Shown here piece after piece: positions 19,434 to 29,046 of a stretch of DNA of 64,000 bases. The DNA is taken from assembly GCA_027487905.1 (NCBI GenBank), contig JAIYCR010000052.1, positions 1 to 64,000 on the forward strand. Reading direction: 5' to 3'. A program made the translations under genes and the position numbers. The notes under the pieces were generated by a model. That model saw only the letters and a program-made list of their open reading frames with translations, did not search any database and was not told the DNA's origin. Source of the DNA: Rubrivivax sp. (GTDB lineage: Bacteria; Pseudomonadota; Gammaproteobacteria; Burkholderiales; Burkholderiaceae_C). Numbering within the stretch: the stretch's first letter is position 1; each line of letters opens with the position of its first letter.

Positions 19434-20054
19434 ATGAACGCCCTCATTCCCCTTGCTGCCAGCGGTCCGCCCGACACCGCGCCCCTCGACGAGGCGCCCG
19501 AGTCGGCCTGGGCGGCGCTGGTTCCCGAGCCGCAGGCGCAACGCCGGCCCGGTGCGGGGCTGCCTGCGGTGATCGACCTCGAAGCCTCGGGCTTCGGGCG
19601 GCAGAGCTATCCCATCGAAGTGGGCTTCGTGCTGGAAGACGGCCGTGCCGGCTGCACCCTCATCCGTCCCGAGGCGGACTGGACGCACTGGAGCCCGCAG
19701 GCCGAACGCACCCACGGCATCACCCGGGAGCTGCTGCTGCAGCGCGGCCGTCCCGCGCTGGAGGTGGCGCGCTGGCTGAACCAGCACCTGGCCGGGCGCA
19801 CCGTCTACAGCGACGGCTGGGCCCACGACTACCCCTGGCTCGCCCGCCTCTTCGACGCCGCCTCGCTGGCGCCGCGCTTTCGCATCGGCCACCTGCGCAC
19901 GCTGCTGGACGAGACCCAGGCCGAGGCCTGGCAGCACCGGCTGGCCGCCGTGCGCGCCGCCCAGCAGGGCCAGCGGCACCGCGCCAGCGTGGACGCGCGC
20001 CACATCCGCGCCGCGCTGGCCAGCACGATGGACCCGACCGAAGCCTGGCGCTGA
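19434..20054 (+). CDS. DEDDh-type 3'-5' exonuclease family protein
   Basis: Protein of 206 residues with the RNase H-like fold of DnaQ-family exonucleases. All catalytic positions are visible: D48 and E50 in VIDLEASGFG, an Asp in YSDGWAHDYPWL (D132), and H182/D187 in the HxAxxD motif. The first 40 residues are a Pro/Ala-rich tail. ATG 19434 (MNALIPLA) is preferred; an earlier ATG at 19371 would overlap the likely promoter region. The substrate (DNA or RNA) is unknown. It is not the replicative epsilon subunit, which normally neighbours rnhA. Confidence 0.82.
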   Translation: MNALIPLAASGPPDTAPLDEAPESAWAALVPEPQAQRRPGAGLPAVIDLEASGFGRQSYPIEVGFVLEDGRAGCTLIRPEADWTHWSPQAERTHGITRELLLQRGRPALEVARWLNQHLAGRTVYSDGWAHDYPWLARLFDAASLAPRFRIGHLRTLLDETQAEAWQHRLAAVRAAQQGQRHRASVDARHIRAALASTMDPTEAWR

Positions 20055-20056
20055 CA

Positions 20057-20074
20057 CCAGCGCCGGTGCGCTGG
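20057..20074. terminator. Hairpin between convergent genes
   Basis: CCAGCGC-CGGT-GCGCTGG forms a perfect 7-bp stem with a 4-nt loop in the 24-bp gap between the exonuclease and phnX stops. There is no T-tract on either strand. It may be a bidirectional transcription barrier or a 3'-end stabiliser. Confidence 0.4.
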
Positions 20075-20078
20075 AGGC

Positions 20079-20963
20079 TCAGGTCGGTGCCGGCCGCTCG
20101 CCGTTGCGCAGCCGGGCGTCGATGCGCTCCACCAGCGCCGGCAGGTCTGCCACGGTGTCGATCACATGGTCGGGGCCCGCCTCGGCCAGCACGGCCCGGC
20201 CCTGCTCGCGCCATCGCGCACGGGTGCTCAGGTCCGCTGACTCCCAGTCCCGCACCGTCAAGCCGAGCGCGTTGCCGCTGCAGGCCAGGCCCACCGTCCA
20301 GCAGCCGGCATGCCGCCCTTCGAGCAGGCCGGGCACGGTGTCATCCACCTTCAGCACCCGCCAGGCGGGCCACACGCCCAGGTCCGCGAAGCAGCGGTAC
20401 ATGGCCATCGGCGAGGGCCGGCCGAAGGACACGTCGCCCGCGCAGACCAGCTGGTCGATGACCAGGCCCTGCCGGCGCACCGAGGGCATCACCGCGTCCA
20501 TGATCGGACGGTGGTAGCCGGTGGTCGACCCGATGGCCAGGCCCCGTGTGCGAAGCTGCGCCACGGTCTGCAGCGCACCGGGAATCAACTGCGCGTGTTC
20601 CACGGCCGCCGCGACGCTCATCGGCGTGAACGCGTCGTACAGGCGGTCCACGTCGGCATCCGTCGCCGGCCCTCCGTGGGCCAGCGCCCAGGCCGCCGCC
20701 ACACGGGGCTGGTCGCACAGCGCCCGGATGTGGTCCCACTTGGGAAGCCCCATCGGCACGCGCGCCTCGGCGATGCTGATGTCCACGCCCTCGCCGCGGA
20801 ACAGCGTGACGAACGCACCCATCGGCGCATGGCTGCCGAAGTCGATGAGCGTGCCGGCCCAGTCGAACACGACCGCCTTCAGGCTGGGGCTGGGGCCGCC
20901 GGCCAGGCCCGGGGGCGGCGCTGCTAACGGGTGGGCGGTGGCGGAGTCTGGGGAGTGCGGCAT
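20079..20963 (-). CDS. phnX: Phosphonoacetaldehyde hydrolase (phosphonatase)
   Basis: HAD-superfamily enzyme of 294 aa that cleaves the C-P bond of phosphonoacetaldehyde to acetaldehyde and phosphate. The nucleophile is D34 in VVFDWAGT; the Ala two residues after the Asp is typical of PhnX. The Schiff-base lysine is K75 in MGLPKWDHI, the residue that separates phosphonatases from other HAD phosphatases. LKVDDTVPGLLEG supplies the acidic metal loop. It is last in an operon of transport genes and an FAD oxidoreductase, 60 bp after the latter. No phnW aminotransferase accompanies it. Confidence 0.95.
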   Translation of the reverse strand: MPHSPDSATAHPLAAPPPGLAGGPSPSLKAVVFDWAGTLIDFGSHAPMGAFVTLFRGEGVDISIAEARVPMGLPKWDHIRALCDQPRVAAAWALAHGGPATDADVDRLYDAFTPMSVAAAVEHAQLIPGALQTVAQLRTRGLAIGSTTGYHRPIMDAVMPSVRRQGLVIDQLVCAGDVSFGRPSPMAMYRCFADLGVWPAWRVLKVDDTVPGLLEGRHAGCWTVGLACSGNALGLTVRDWESADLSTRARWREQGRAVLAEAGPDHVIDTVADLPALVERIDARLRNGERPAPT

Positions 20964-21023
20964 GGGGAACTCGGCGGCAGGGAAATCGGGGGGCGCTTGC
21001 GGAGAAAGGCCGGGCGAGCCGGA

Positions 21024-22157
21024 TCACCAGGCGTCGAAGACGTCTTCGGCCAGGCCGAAGGCGGTGCTGGCTCCGGTGCCGCTGGTGACGACGACGACCC
21101 GCACCTCGGGCCGCGGGGCGAGGATGAGGTGATCAGCGCCGTGTCCGGTGGGATACACCCCCACCCACCGTTCCAGCACCGGCGGCCGGTCGAAGGGCAG
21201 CAGCTCGCCCAGGTGAGCCAGGATGCGATCGTCCACCGCCTCGCTGGCGAAGGGCTCGGGCGTGGCCGCGTCGTGGTGGGAGTCGCCGACGACGAGGCTG
21301 CCGTCGGCGCCCTGGACGACGATCAGGTGGATGCCGTCGGCCAGGCTCTGTGGCGCCTCCACTTCCAGCTGTCGCCGCAATGCGGCCGCTTCTGGCAGGT
21401 CGGCATAGCCCTTGTAGCGCACGAGGCTGAGGTCGCCCATCACCGCGGCGGGCAACCGATAGCCCGCGGGCGGACGCACGCGCAGCATCTGCAGGCGGGT
21501 CAGGCGCAGGCCCAGGGGTTCAAGCGCGGCGCCCGCGATGCCGGTCAGCTCGGTTCCCGGACAGACCACGACGCGCTCGGCGCGCAGGTCGCGACGCGCG
21601 GTGCGAACCCGTGGCGGGTCGACCTCCAGCACCTGTTCGCCGCGGAAGAAGCGCACGCGATGCACATCCTCCAGCCAATGCGCCAGCCGAGGGATCGCCT
21701 CGCGCGACTCCACCCGGAGCTCGTGCGGCGAGAAAAGCGCGGCCAGCAGACCGTCCTGCCGCAGCCCGGGCGCTGCTCGCGCCACCGCCGAGGCCGGGTG
21801 CACCCGGCACGCCTCGCCCATGGCCGTCCGCGCGAAGGCCTCCAGCACGGCCACGGCGGCGGGGCGACGGGCCAGCACCCACAGGCCCTCGTGCTCGATC
21901 CGGATGCCGGCTCTGGGCGCCACCTCGGCCCAGACATCGCGTGACCTGCGCGCGCGCCGCCAGGTGTCGCCCGCGCCCTGTCCGGTGACGGTGACGAAGC
22001 CGAAGTTGCGGATCGACGCGCCCACGCAGCGGTGGTCGCGCTCCACCACGGCCACGCGAAGTCCTGCGCGGGCTGCCCGCAGCGCGTGGGCCAGACCCAC
22101 GATGCCCGATCCCACCACCACGAGGTCGAACCCCTCGCGCATCGACTCGTCGCTCAT
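21024..22157 (-). CDS. FAD-dependent oxidoreductase of phosphonate cluster (TIGR03364/PbfD-like)
   Basis: DAO-fold flavoenzyme of 377 aa. The Rossmann dinucleotide motif VVVGSGIVGLAHALRAA lies at residues 11-27, and a second FAD/substrate motif at the C-terminus (ILAPRPEVRVVVVTSGTGAS). It belongs, by size and neighbours, to the glycine-oxidase-like family found in 2-aminoethylphosphonate clusters. Members studied recently oxidise aminoethylphosphonate or its N-alkyl derivatives to phosphonoacetaldehyde (from memory). Its stop is 60 bp before phnX, which would consume that product. Its ATG abuts the permease stop. Exact substrate preference is inference. Confidence 0.82.
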   Translation of the reverse strand: MSDESMREGFDLVVVGSGIVGLAHALRAARAGLRVAVVERDHRCVGASIRNFGFVTVTGQGAGDTWRRARRSRDVWAEVAPRAGIRIEHEGLWVLARRPAAVAVLEAFARTAMGEACRVHPASAVARAAPGLRQDGLLAALFSPHELRVESREAIPRLAHWLEDVHRVRFFRGEQVLEVDPPRVRTARRDLRAERVVVCPGTELTGIAGAALEPLGLRLTRLQMLRVRPPAGYRLPAAVMGDLSLVRYKGYADLPEAAALRRQLEVEAPQSLADGIHLIVVQGADGSLVVGDSHHDAATPEPFASEAVDDRILAHLGELLPFDRPPVLERWVGVYPTGHGADHLILAPRPEVRVVVVTSGTGASTAFGLAEDVFDAW

Positions 22158-23869
22158 CTACCGGCGCCTCCACGCCTGGGTGCGGCGCAGCACCCAGACC
22201 GAGGCGAGCGCGAAGAGGCCGCGGCAGGCCGCAGCCGTGATGAAGATCAGCACGGCCATGGCGGCAGCGGGCGCGACATCGCCCGCGTCGTCCATGTTCA
22301 GCACCGCGACGCTGGCCAGCTGGGTCTGTGGCGAATAGAGGAAGACCACCGCCGACACGGTGGTCATCGCGTTGACGAAGAAATAGCCCGCCACGTCGAG
22401 CAGCGCCGGGGCGCACACCGGCAGGTGCACCCGCCACGCCGTGCGCCAGGCCGGCACGCCCAGGCTCTCGCCCACCAGTTCGTACTCCCGGTCCATCGTG
22501 CGCAGCGCCGACAGCACCGTCAGGTGCGCCACGGACAGGAAATGCGCGACGGTGCACAGCACGAGGATGGCCATCGTGCCGTACAGGCCGTGCAGCGGAT
22601 TGACCGCCGAGTTGAAGAACAGGATGTAGCCCACGCCGAGGGCCAGCCCCGGGACGGCCAGCGGCAAGGTGGCCATCAGGTTCAGGCCCTCCCGGGCCGC
22701 CGCGAAGCGGCGCGGCTTGTCCACCAGCCACGCCGTGCAGAAGGCCGCCACCGTGCCTACCAGCGCCGTGAGACCCGCCATCTGGACCGAGTTCCAGTAG
22801 GTGCCCCAGCCGCCGCCGTCCGCATGGTCGAAGTCGTAGTGGCGAAAGCTCGGCGCCAGGTCGTAGGGCCAGAAGTTCGCCAGCGATGCGAACACCGCCG
22901 TCCCGATCACGCCCAGCAGCACGGCGGACACCAACGTGCAGAAGGCCAGCAGGGCGAGGTCCGTCGGCCGGTGGGGCTGCGGCACATGGACGACGGCGCG
23001 CACCGTCAGCGAGGCCGATTGCCGGCGGCGCAGGTGTCGTTCCACGCCAAAGGCCAGCACCGCGGGCAGCAGCAGCCACACCGCGACGACGGCGCCCATG
23101 CGGAAGTTCTGCTGGCCGACGACCTGCTTGTAGAGATCGGTGGCCAGCACATTGGCCTGGCCACCCACCACCTTGGCCACGCCGAAGTCGGTGATGACCA
23201 GAACGAACACCACGACGAAGGCCATCAGCAACCCATAGCGACAGGCGGGCAGCGTCACGCTGGTGAAGATGCGCCAGCGGGACGCGCCCAGGGTCTGCGC
23301 GGCCTCGAGCAGCCGACCGTCGAGCGAGGCCATGGCGGTGGTCAGCACCAGCAGCGCGTGCGGGAAGGTCCAGAGGACGGACCCGGCCACGATGCCGCCT
23401 TCGCCATACAGGCTCGCACCGCCGATCCAGGGCTTGAGCAGTCCCTGGTTGCCGAAGAGGTAGATCAGCGAGATCGCCATCAGCAGCGACGGCGCCAGCA
23501 AGGGCAGCAGCGCCACCGCGCGGAAGAAGGCCTTGCAGCGCATGGCCGACAGCATCAGTGCGTAGGCGAACACGAAGGCAAGGCCGGTGGACAGGGCCGC
23601 CGCCAAGGCCGACAGCCGCAGACTGCGCAGTGCCGAATCCACCAGGGAAGGCGTTGCGAGGTAGGCCGCGAAGTGGTCGGCGCCGGCGAAGCGGCCGTCG
23701 GCGTGGCTCAGGCTGGTGATGAGCAAGGCTCCCACCGGCAGCACCACGGCCAGCCCCAGCGCGATCCAGCCCAGGCCGATCAGCACCGCCAGCAGCGTCG
23801 CCTCCCGACCGGGCCGCCCGAGCTTCAGCGGCGACGCCGCGTCCGCGGCGGGCAAGGGCCAGGCAGCGC

Positions 23870-23897
<28 letters not shown>
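22158..23897 (-). CDS. 2-Aminoethylphosphonate ABC transporter permease, fused two-domain
   Basis: Inner-membrane permease of 579 aa with two homologous transport units. Each has about six helices and an EAA-type ATPase-contact loop: LEAAQTLGASRWRIFTSVTLP in the first half, and YELVGESLGVPAWRTAWRVHLP in the second. It therefore does the work of separate PhnU and PhnV proteins, as in the TIGR03262 type. GTG 23897 is the first start in frame and overlaps the ATPase gene by 28 bp. The stop abuts the FAD oxidoreductase ATG. The substrate is assigned from operon context. Confidence 0.88.
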
Positions 23898-25033
<1,136 letters not shown>

Positions 25034-25073
25034 CAGCACGGCCGCATGCCCCCGTCCGCAGCTTCGGCGGCGA

Positions 25074-26105
25074 TCAACGCTTCTCGGCCTTGGCCTCGTA
25101 GCGCCGGCTCCACTCGGCCAGCACGCGGTCCCGGTTGGCAGCGGCCCAGGCGAAGTCGTTCTTGATCAACTGCTTCTCGACATCACCCTCGATGAACTGC
25201 AGCTTTTCCTGCACGCCGGGCATGGCCAGCACTGCAAAGTTGGCCGAGTAGAGCTCGGCGGCCTTGCGGCTGGCGGCGAAATCCACCAGCGCCCGGGCGG
25301 CGTCCAGCTTCTTCGTGGTGCGCAGGATGCCGGCGGCTTCGAGGTCCCAGCCCAGCCCCTCGGAGGGCAGCACGATGTCGATCGGGGCGCCGTCGCGCTT
25401 GGTGCGGTTGGCGCGGTACTCGAAGGACAGGCCCACCGCGTACTCGCCGGCGCCCGCCTGGCGGCAGGGCTTGCTGCCGCTGTGGCTGTAGCTGCCGATG
25501 TTCTCGTGCAGCGCGTCCATGTAGGCCCAGGCCCGGGGCTCGCCCATCATCTGCAGCCACGCACTGACCATCAGGTAGCCGGTGCCGGAGGATGCCGGGT
25601 GCGGCATGGTGATCTGGCCCTTGTAGACCGGCTTGGTGAGATCGGCCCAGCTGGCGGGCTTGGGCAGGCTGCGCTTGGCCGCCTCGACGGTGTTGAAGCA
25701 GAAGGCCGACGACCAGGCGTTCATGCCGATCCAGGTCGGCGGGTTGCGCGGATCGCGCATGCCCGGCTTGAGCATCTCCAGGCCCTTGGGCGCGTAGGAC
25801 TGCAGCATGCCCTCCTTGTCCAGCGCCATCAGCGAAGTGGCGGCCAGGCCCCAGATCGCGTCGGCCTGGGGGTTGGCCTTCTCCGCCAGCAGCTTGGCGG
25901 TGATGATGCCGGTGCTGTCGCGCACGAAGCGCAGTTCGATGGCCGGATGCTCCCGCTCGAAGGCCTCCTTGTAGGCCTTGATCTGGTCCGCCTCGAGTGC
26001 GCTGTAGACGAGCAGCTCGGTCTTGCCCTGCGCGAGGACCAGGGGTGCCAGTCCGATGGCAAGGCCGGTGGCCAGCAGCGCGCGGCGGAGGAGGGAAAGG
26101 GACAT
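25074..26105 (-). CDS. 2-Aminoethylphosphonate-binding periplasmic protein (PhnS-like)
   Basis: Extracellular solute-binding protein of 343 aa, first gene of the phosphonate operon. The signal peptide (MSLSLLRRALLATGLAIGL...VLAQ) is cleaved near residue 25. The mature protein begins KTELLVYSALEADQIKAY, as in the PhnS/iron-binding cluster. The stretch HPASSGTGYLMVSAWLQMMGE and the central hinge are typical of the TIGR03261 group. ATG 26105 is chosen because it puts the basic n-region at the start. A PHO box lies about 55 bp upstream, which fits phosphate-starvation control. Confidence 0.9.
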   Translation of the reverse strand: MSLSLLRRALLATGLAIGLAPLVLAQGKTELLVYSALEADQIKAYKEAFEREHPAIELRFVRDSTGIITAKLLAEKANPQADAIWGLAATSLMALDKEGMLQSYAPKGLEMLKPGMRDPRNPPTWIGMNAWSSAFCFNTVEAAKRSLPKPASWADLTKPVYKGQITMPHPASSGTGYLMVSAWLQMMGEPRAWAYMDALHENIGSYSHSGSKPCRQAGAGEYAVGLSFEYRANRTKRDGAPIDIVLPSEGLGWDLEAAGILRTTKKLDAARALVDFAASRKAAELYSANFAVLAMPGVQEKLQFIEGDVEKQLIKNDFAWAAANRDRVLAEWSRRYEAKAEKR

Positions 26106-26142
26106 GGGGTCTTCCTGAAGGAACACGACGATGGAGACGACC

Positions 26143-26175
26143 ATTGTTCGGATGCCCCGTGACGGTCTGGTGACT
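26143..26175 (-). promoter_or_regulatory. Predicted PhoB-dependent promoter of the phosphonate operon
   Basis: On the minus strand, GTCAC half-sites (complement of GTGAC at 26159-26163 and 26170-26174) repeat with an 11-bp period, which is the spacing of a PHO box. Exactly 10 bp beyond lies AACAAT (26148-26143), a 4/6 match to the -10 consensus. The pst and fasciclin promoters of this window show the same geometry. Confidence 0.6.
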
Positions 26176-26370
26176 GAGCCGCAAACGCCCGGGTGCCGCC
26201 GCCGCGGGGCCCGGCCAGGCGCGTGGGTGGCACTTCTCTTGCTCACCCTGCCTGCAGCCGTCATCCACACTTGACCCAATCGACATCCGCCTGTGCCCCA
26301 GGTGGTCTAGGCTAGAGCCTGCTGCCGCCCTTCCCCGCCTTCCCTACCTCCAGCGCCGACCTCCAGCCCC

Positions 26371-29046
26371 GTGGACCGCCACTACCTCACCCCGCTGTTC
26401 AGTCCGAAGTCCATCGTCGTCTTCGCCGGCCAGCCCGACCAGACGCCCGAGCTCAAGCTCGCGCGCACGCTGCTGCGCGACTTCGCCGCCGCGGGCTTCA
26501 CAGGCGACGTGCGCCAACTGGACGCCGACATGAGCGGCACCCTGTCCGAGCTGGCCCAGTCCCGCGCGGACCTGGCGCTCATCGCCCTGCCGCCCGAGCG
26601 CATCGCCCCCGCGCTGGAGATCGCCGGCCGCATCCGCTGCCGCACCGCGCTCATCCTGTCGAGCAGCCTGCCGGTGGGCCAGTGCGCCGAGCTGCACGAC
26701 ATCGCGCACCGCTTCGGCATGCACCTGCTCGGCCCGAACAGCCTGGGCTTCCAGCGTCCGCACAGCAAGCTCAACGCGAGCGTGCTCGGTTCGCTGGCCG
26801 CGCCGGGGCCGCTCGCGCTGGTGTCCCAGTCCGGCGCGCTGACCAGCTCCATCCTGGACTGGGCGGGTGCCAACGGCGTGGGCTTCTCCACCATCGTCTC
26901 GCTGGGTCCGAACACCGCCGTCGAACTGCCGCAGGTGCTCGATTTCCTGGCCAACGACGCCCGTACGCAGAGCATCCTGGTCTACATGGAGGGCATCCGC
27001 CACGCGCGCCGCTTCATGAGCGCGCTCAGGGCCGCGGCCTATGCCAAGCCGGTGGTCGTGATGAAGGCCGGGCGCCAGCCCGCGGGGTCGCGTGCCGCGC
27101 TCACCCACTCGGCGGCCATCGTCGGCAGCGACGACGTGTTCGACGCCGCCCTTCGCCGCGCCGGCGTGGTGCGGGTGAATGCCTTCACCCAGCTCTTCTC
27201 GGCAGCCAAGTGCCTGGCCAGCCGCTTCCGCCCGGTGGGCAAGCGCCTGGCCATCATCACCAATGGTGGCGGCCCGGGCGTGCTGGCCGCCGACTGGGCC
27301 AACGAGATCGGCCTGGACGTGGCCCACCTGAGTCCGGCCACCGTGGCCGAGCTGCAGCCGCAACTGGCCGTCGGCGCGTCGCTCGAATCGGTGGCCGACC
27401 TGGGCGAGGACGCAACGGCTGCGCAGTACCGCTCGGTGCTTCAAGGCGCATTGGCCGACCGCGAGGTCGACGGCGTGCTGCTCATCCATTCTCCGAAGCC
27501 CGATGGCGAACCCGATGCCATCGTCCAGGCCATCGGCGAGCTCTCGCCCAAGGCGGGCAAGCCCATCCTGGCCTGCTGGATGGGCGATGAGCGCGTGCGC
27601 AGCGCCCGCGACGCGCTGGCCGCACTGGCGGTGCCCAACTTCCGCACGCCCGAGGCAGCGGTGGATGCCTTCCACAGCATCGCGAGCTTCTACCGCAACC
27701 AGCAGCTGCTGCAGCAGACGCCGCCGCCGCTGTCCGAAGGGGCCAAGCCCGACACCGAAGGCGCCCGGCTGCTGATCGAGTCGGTGCTGGCCGAGCGGCG
27801 CAAGGTGCTCACCGAGATGGAAAGCAAGGCGCTGCTGGCGGCCTTCCACATTCCGGTGACCCGCACCATGCTCGCGCGCACCGCGAACGAGGCGATGCTG
27901 ATCGCCAGCCAGCTGGGCTACCCGGTGGCGCTGAAGATCGACTCGCCGGACATCAGCCACAAGAGCGACGTCCAGGGCGTGGCGCTGAACATCCTCAGCG
28001 CCACCGGCGTGCGCGACACCTTCGACGACATGCTGGCCGCGGTGCGCAAGGCGCTGCCGCAGGCGCGGGTGAACGGGGTGACCATCCAGCCGATGTCGGG
28101 CATGCGCCGGGGCCGCGAGCTCTACATCGGCATGACCACCGACCAGCCCTTCGGCCCGGTGATCGCCTTCGGCGCGGGCGGCACGATGATCGAGCTCATC
28201 CACGACCGCTCGATGGAGCTTCCTCCGCTGAACCAGTTCCTGGCGCGCCGGCTGATCGAGCGTTCGCGCGCGGCCCTCACGCTGGGCGAGTACCGCGGCG
28301 CACCGGCCGCCAACATCGAGGCGCTCGAGCAGGTGCTGCTGCGCGTGTCCGAGATGGTGTGCGCGCTGCCCCACCTGCGCGAGATGGACATCAACCCCAT
28401 CATCGTGGACGACAGCGGCGTGGTGGCGGTGGACGCGCGCATCGTCATCGACCACGCGCCGCCCGGGGCCGGCAACTACCAGCACCTGGCCATCCTGCCC
28501 TACCCCAAGGCGCATGAACGCGAGTGGCCGATGAAGGGCGGCGGCCTCTACACCATCCGCCCCATCCAGCCCGACGATGCCCAGATGCTGCAGGCCTTCG
28601 TCCGCGCGATGACGCCGGAAAGCCGCTACTTCCGTTTCGTCAGTGCCATGACCGAGCTGCCCGCCTCGATGCTGGCGCGCTACACCCTCATCGACTACGA
28701 CCGGGAGATGGCGCTGGTGGCCGTGGTGCGGGACCGCCAGGCCACCGCTGACGGCGGCTTCACCGAGACCGAACGCCTCATCGGCGTGTCGCGCTACATC
28801 ACCAACCCGGACCAGACGAGCTGCGAGTTCTCCCTGGCCGTGTCCGACGACTACAAGGGCCAGGGGCTGGGCTCGCGGCTGATGCTGTCCATCATCGACT
28901 TCGCCCGCAGCAAGGGCCTGTCGGAGATCGAAGGACTCATCCTCGCCGGCAACGACCCGATGCTGCGCCTGATGCGCAGCCTGAACTTCCGGCTGCTGCC
29001 CTTCCCCGACGATCCCGACTTCAGGCTGGCGAAGATGGCGCTGTGA
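26371..29046 (+). CDS. Pat-like protein: NDP-forming acyl-CoA synthetase fused to GNAT acetyltransferase
   Basis: The 891-residue protein has the domain order of protein acetyltransferase Pat/YfiQ. A CoA-binding Rossmann domain (about 1-130, SPKSIVVFAG) comes first, then succinyl-CoA-synthetase-like domains (about 150-460, SQSGALTSSI; TNGGGPGVLAAD). An ATP-grasp-like domain follows (about 490-700, GYPVALKIDSPDISHKSD), then a C-terminal GNAT domain (about 727-891, DDYKGQGLGSRLMLSI). Pat lysine-acetylates acyl-CoA synthetases such as Acs and PrpE, and a prpE lies about 8 kb away. The start is GTG 26371. Its end overlaps the convergent S9 peptidase gene by 26 bp. Confidence 0.88.
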   Translation: MDRHYLTPLFSPKSIVVFAGQPDQTPELKLARTLLRDFAAAGFTGDVRQLDADMSGTLSELAQSRADLALIALPPERIAPALEIAGRIRCRTALILSSSLPVGQCAELHDIAHRFGMHLLGPNSLGFQRPHSKLNASVLGSLAAPGPLALVSQSGALTSSILDWAGANGVGFSTIVSLGPNTAVELPQVLDFLANDARTQSILVYMEGIRHARRFMSALRAAAYAKPVVVMKAGRQPAGSRAALTHSAAIVGSDDVFDAALRRAGVVRVNAFTQLFSAAKCLASRFRPVGKRLAIITNGGGPGVLAADWANEIGLDVAHLSPATVAELQPQLAVGASLESVADLGEDATAAQYRSVLQGALADREVDGVLLIHSPKPDGEPDAIVQAIGELSPKAGKPILACWMGDERVRSARDALAALAVPNFRTPEAAVDAFHSIASFYRNQQLLQQTPPPLSEGAKPDTEGARLLIESVLAERRKVLTEMESKALLAAFHIPVTRTMLARTANEAMLIASQLGYPVALKIDSPDISHKSDVQGVALNILSATGVRDTFDDMLAAVRKALPQARVNGVTIQPMSGMRRGRELYIGMTTDQPFGPVIAFGAGGTMIELIHDRSMELPPLNQFLARRLIERSRAALTLGEYRGAPAANIEALEQVLLRVSEMVCALPHLREMDINPIIVDDSGVVAVDARIVIDHAPPGAGNYQHLAILPYPKAHEREWPMKGGGLYTIRPIQPDDAQMLQAFVRAMTPESRYFRFVSAMTELPASMLARYTLIDYDREMALVAVVRDRQATADGGFTETERLIGVSRYITNPDQTSCEFSLAVSDDYKGQGLGSRLMLSIIDFARSKGLSEIEGLILAGNDPMLRLMRSLNFRLLPFPDDPDFRLAKMAL

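Noticed and set aside
26271-26313. TTGACC and TAGGCT as a promoter for the Pat-like gene
   Set aside because: The spacer is 31 bp, far outside the usable range. TAGGCT alone may be a -10, but no partner is visible.
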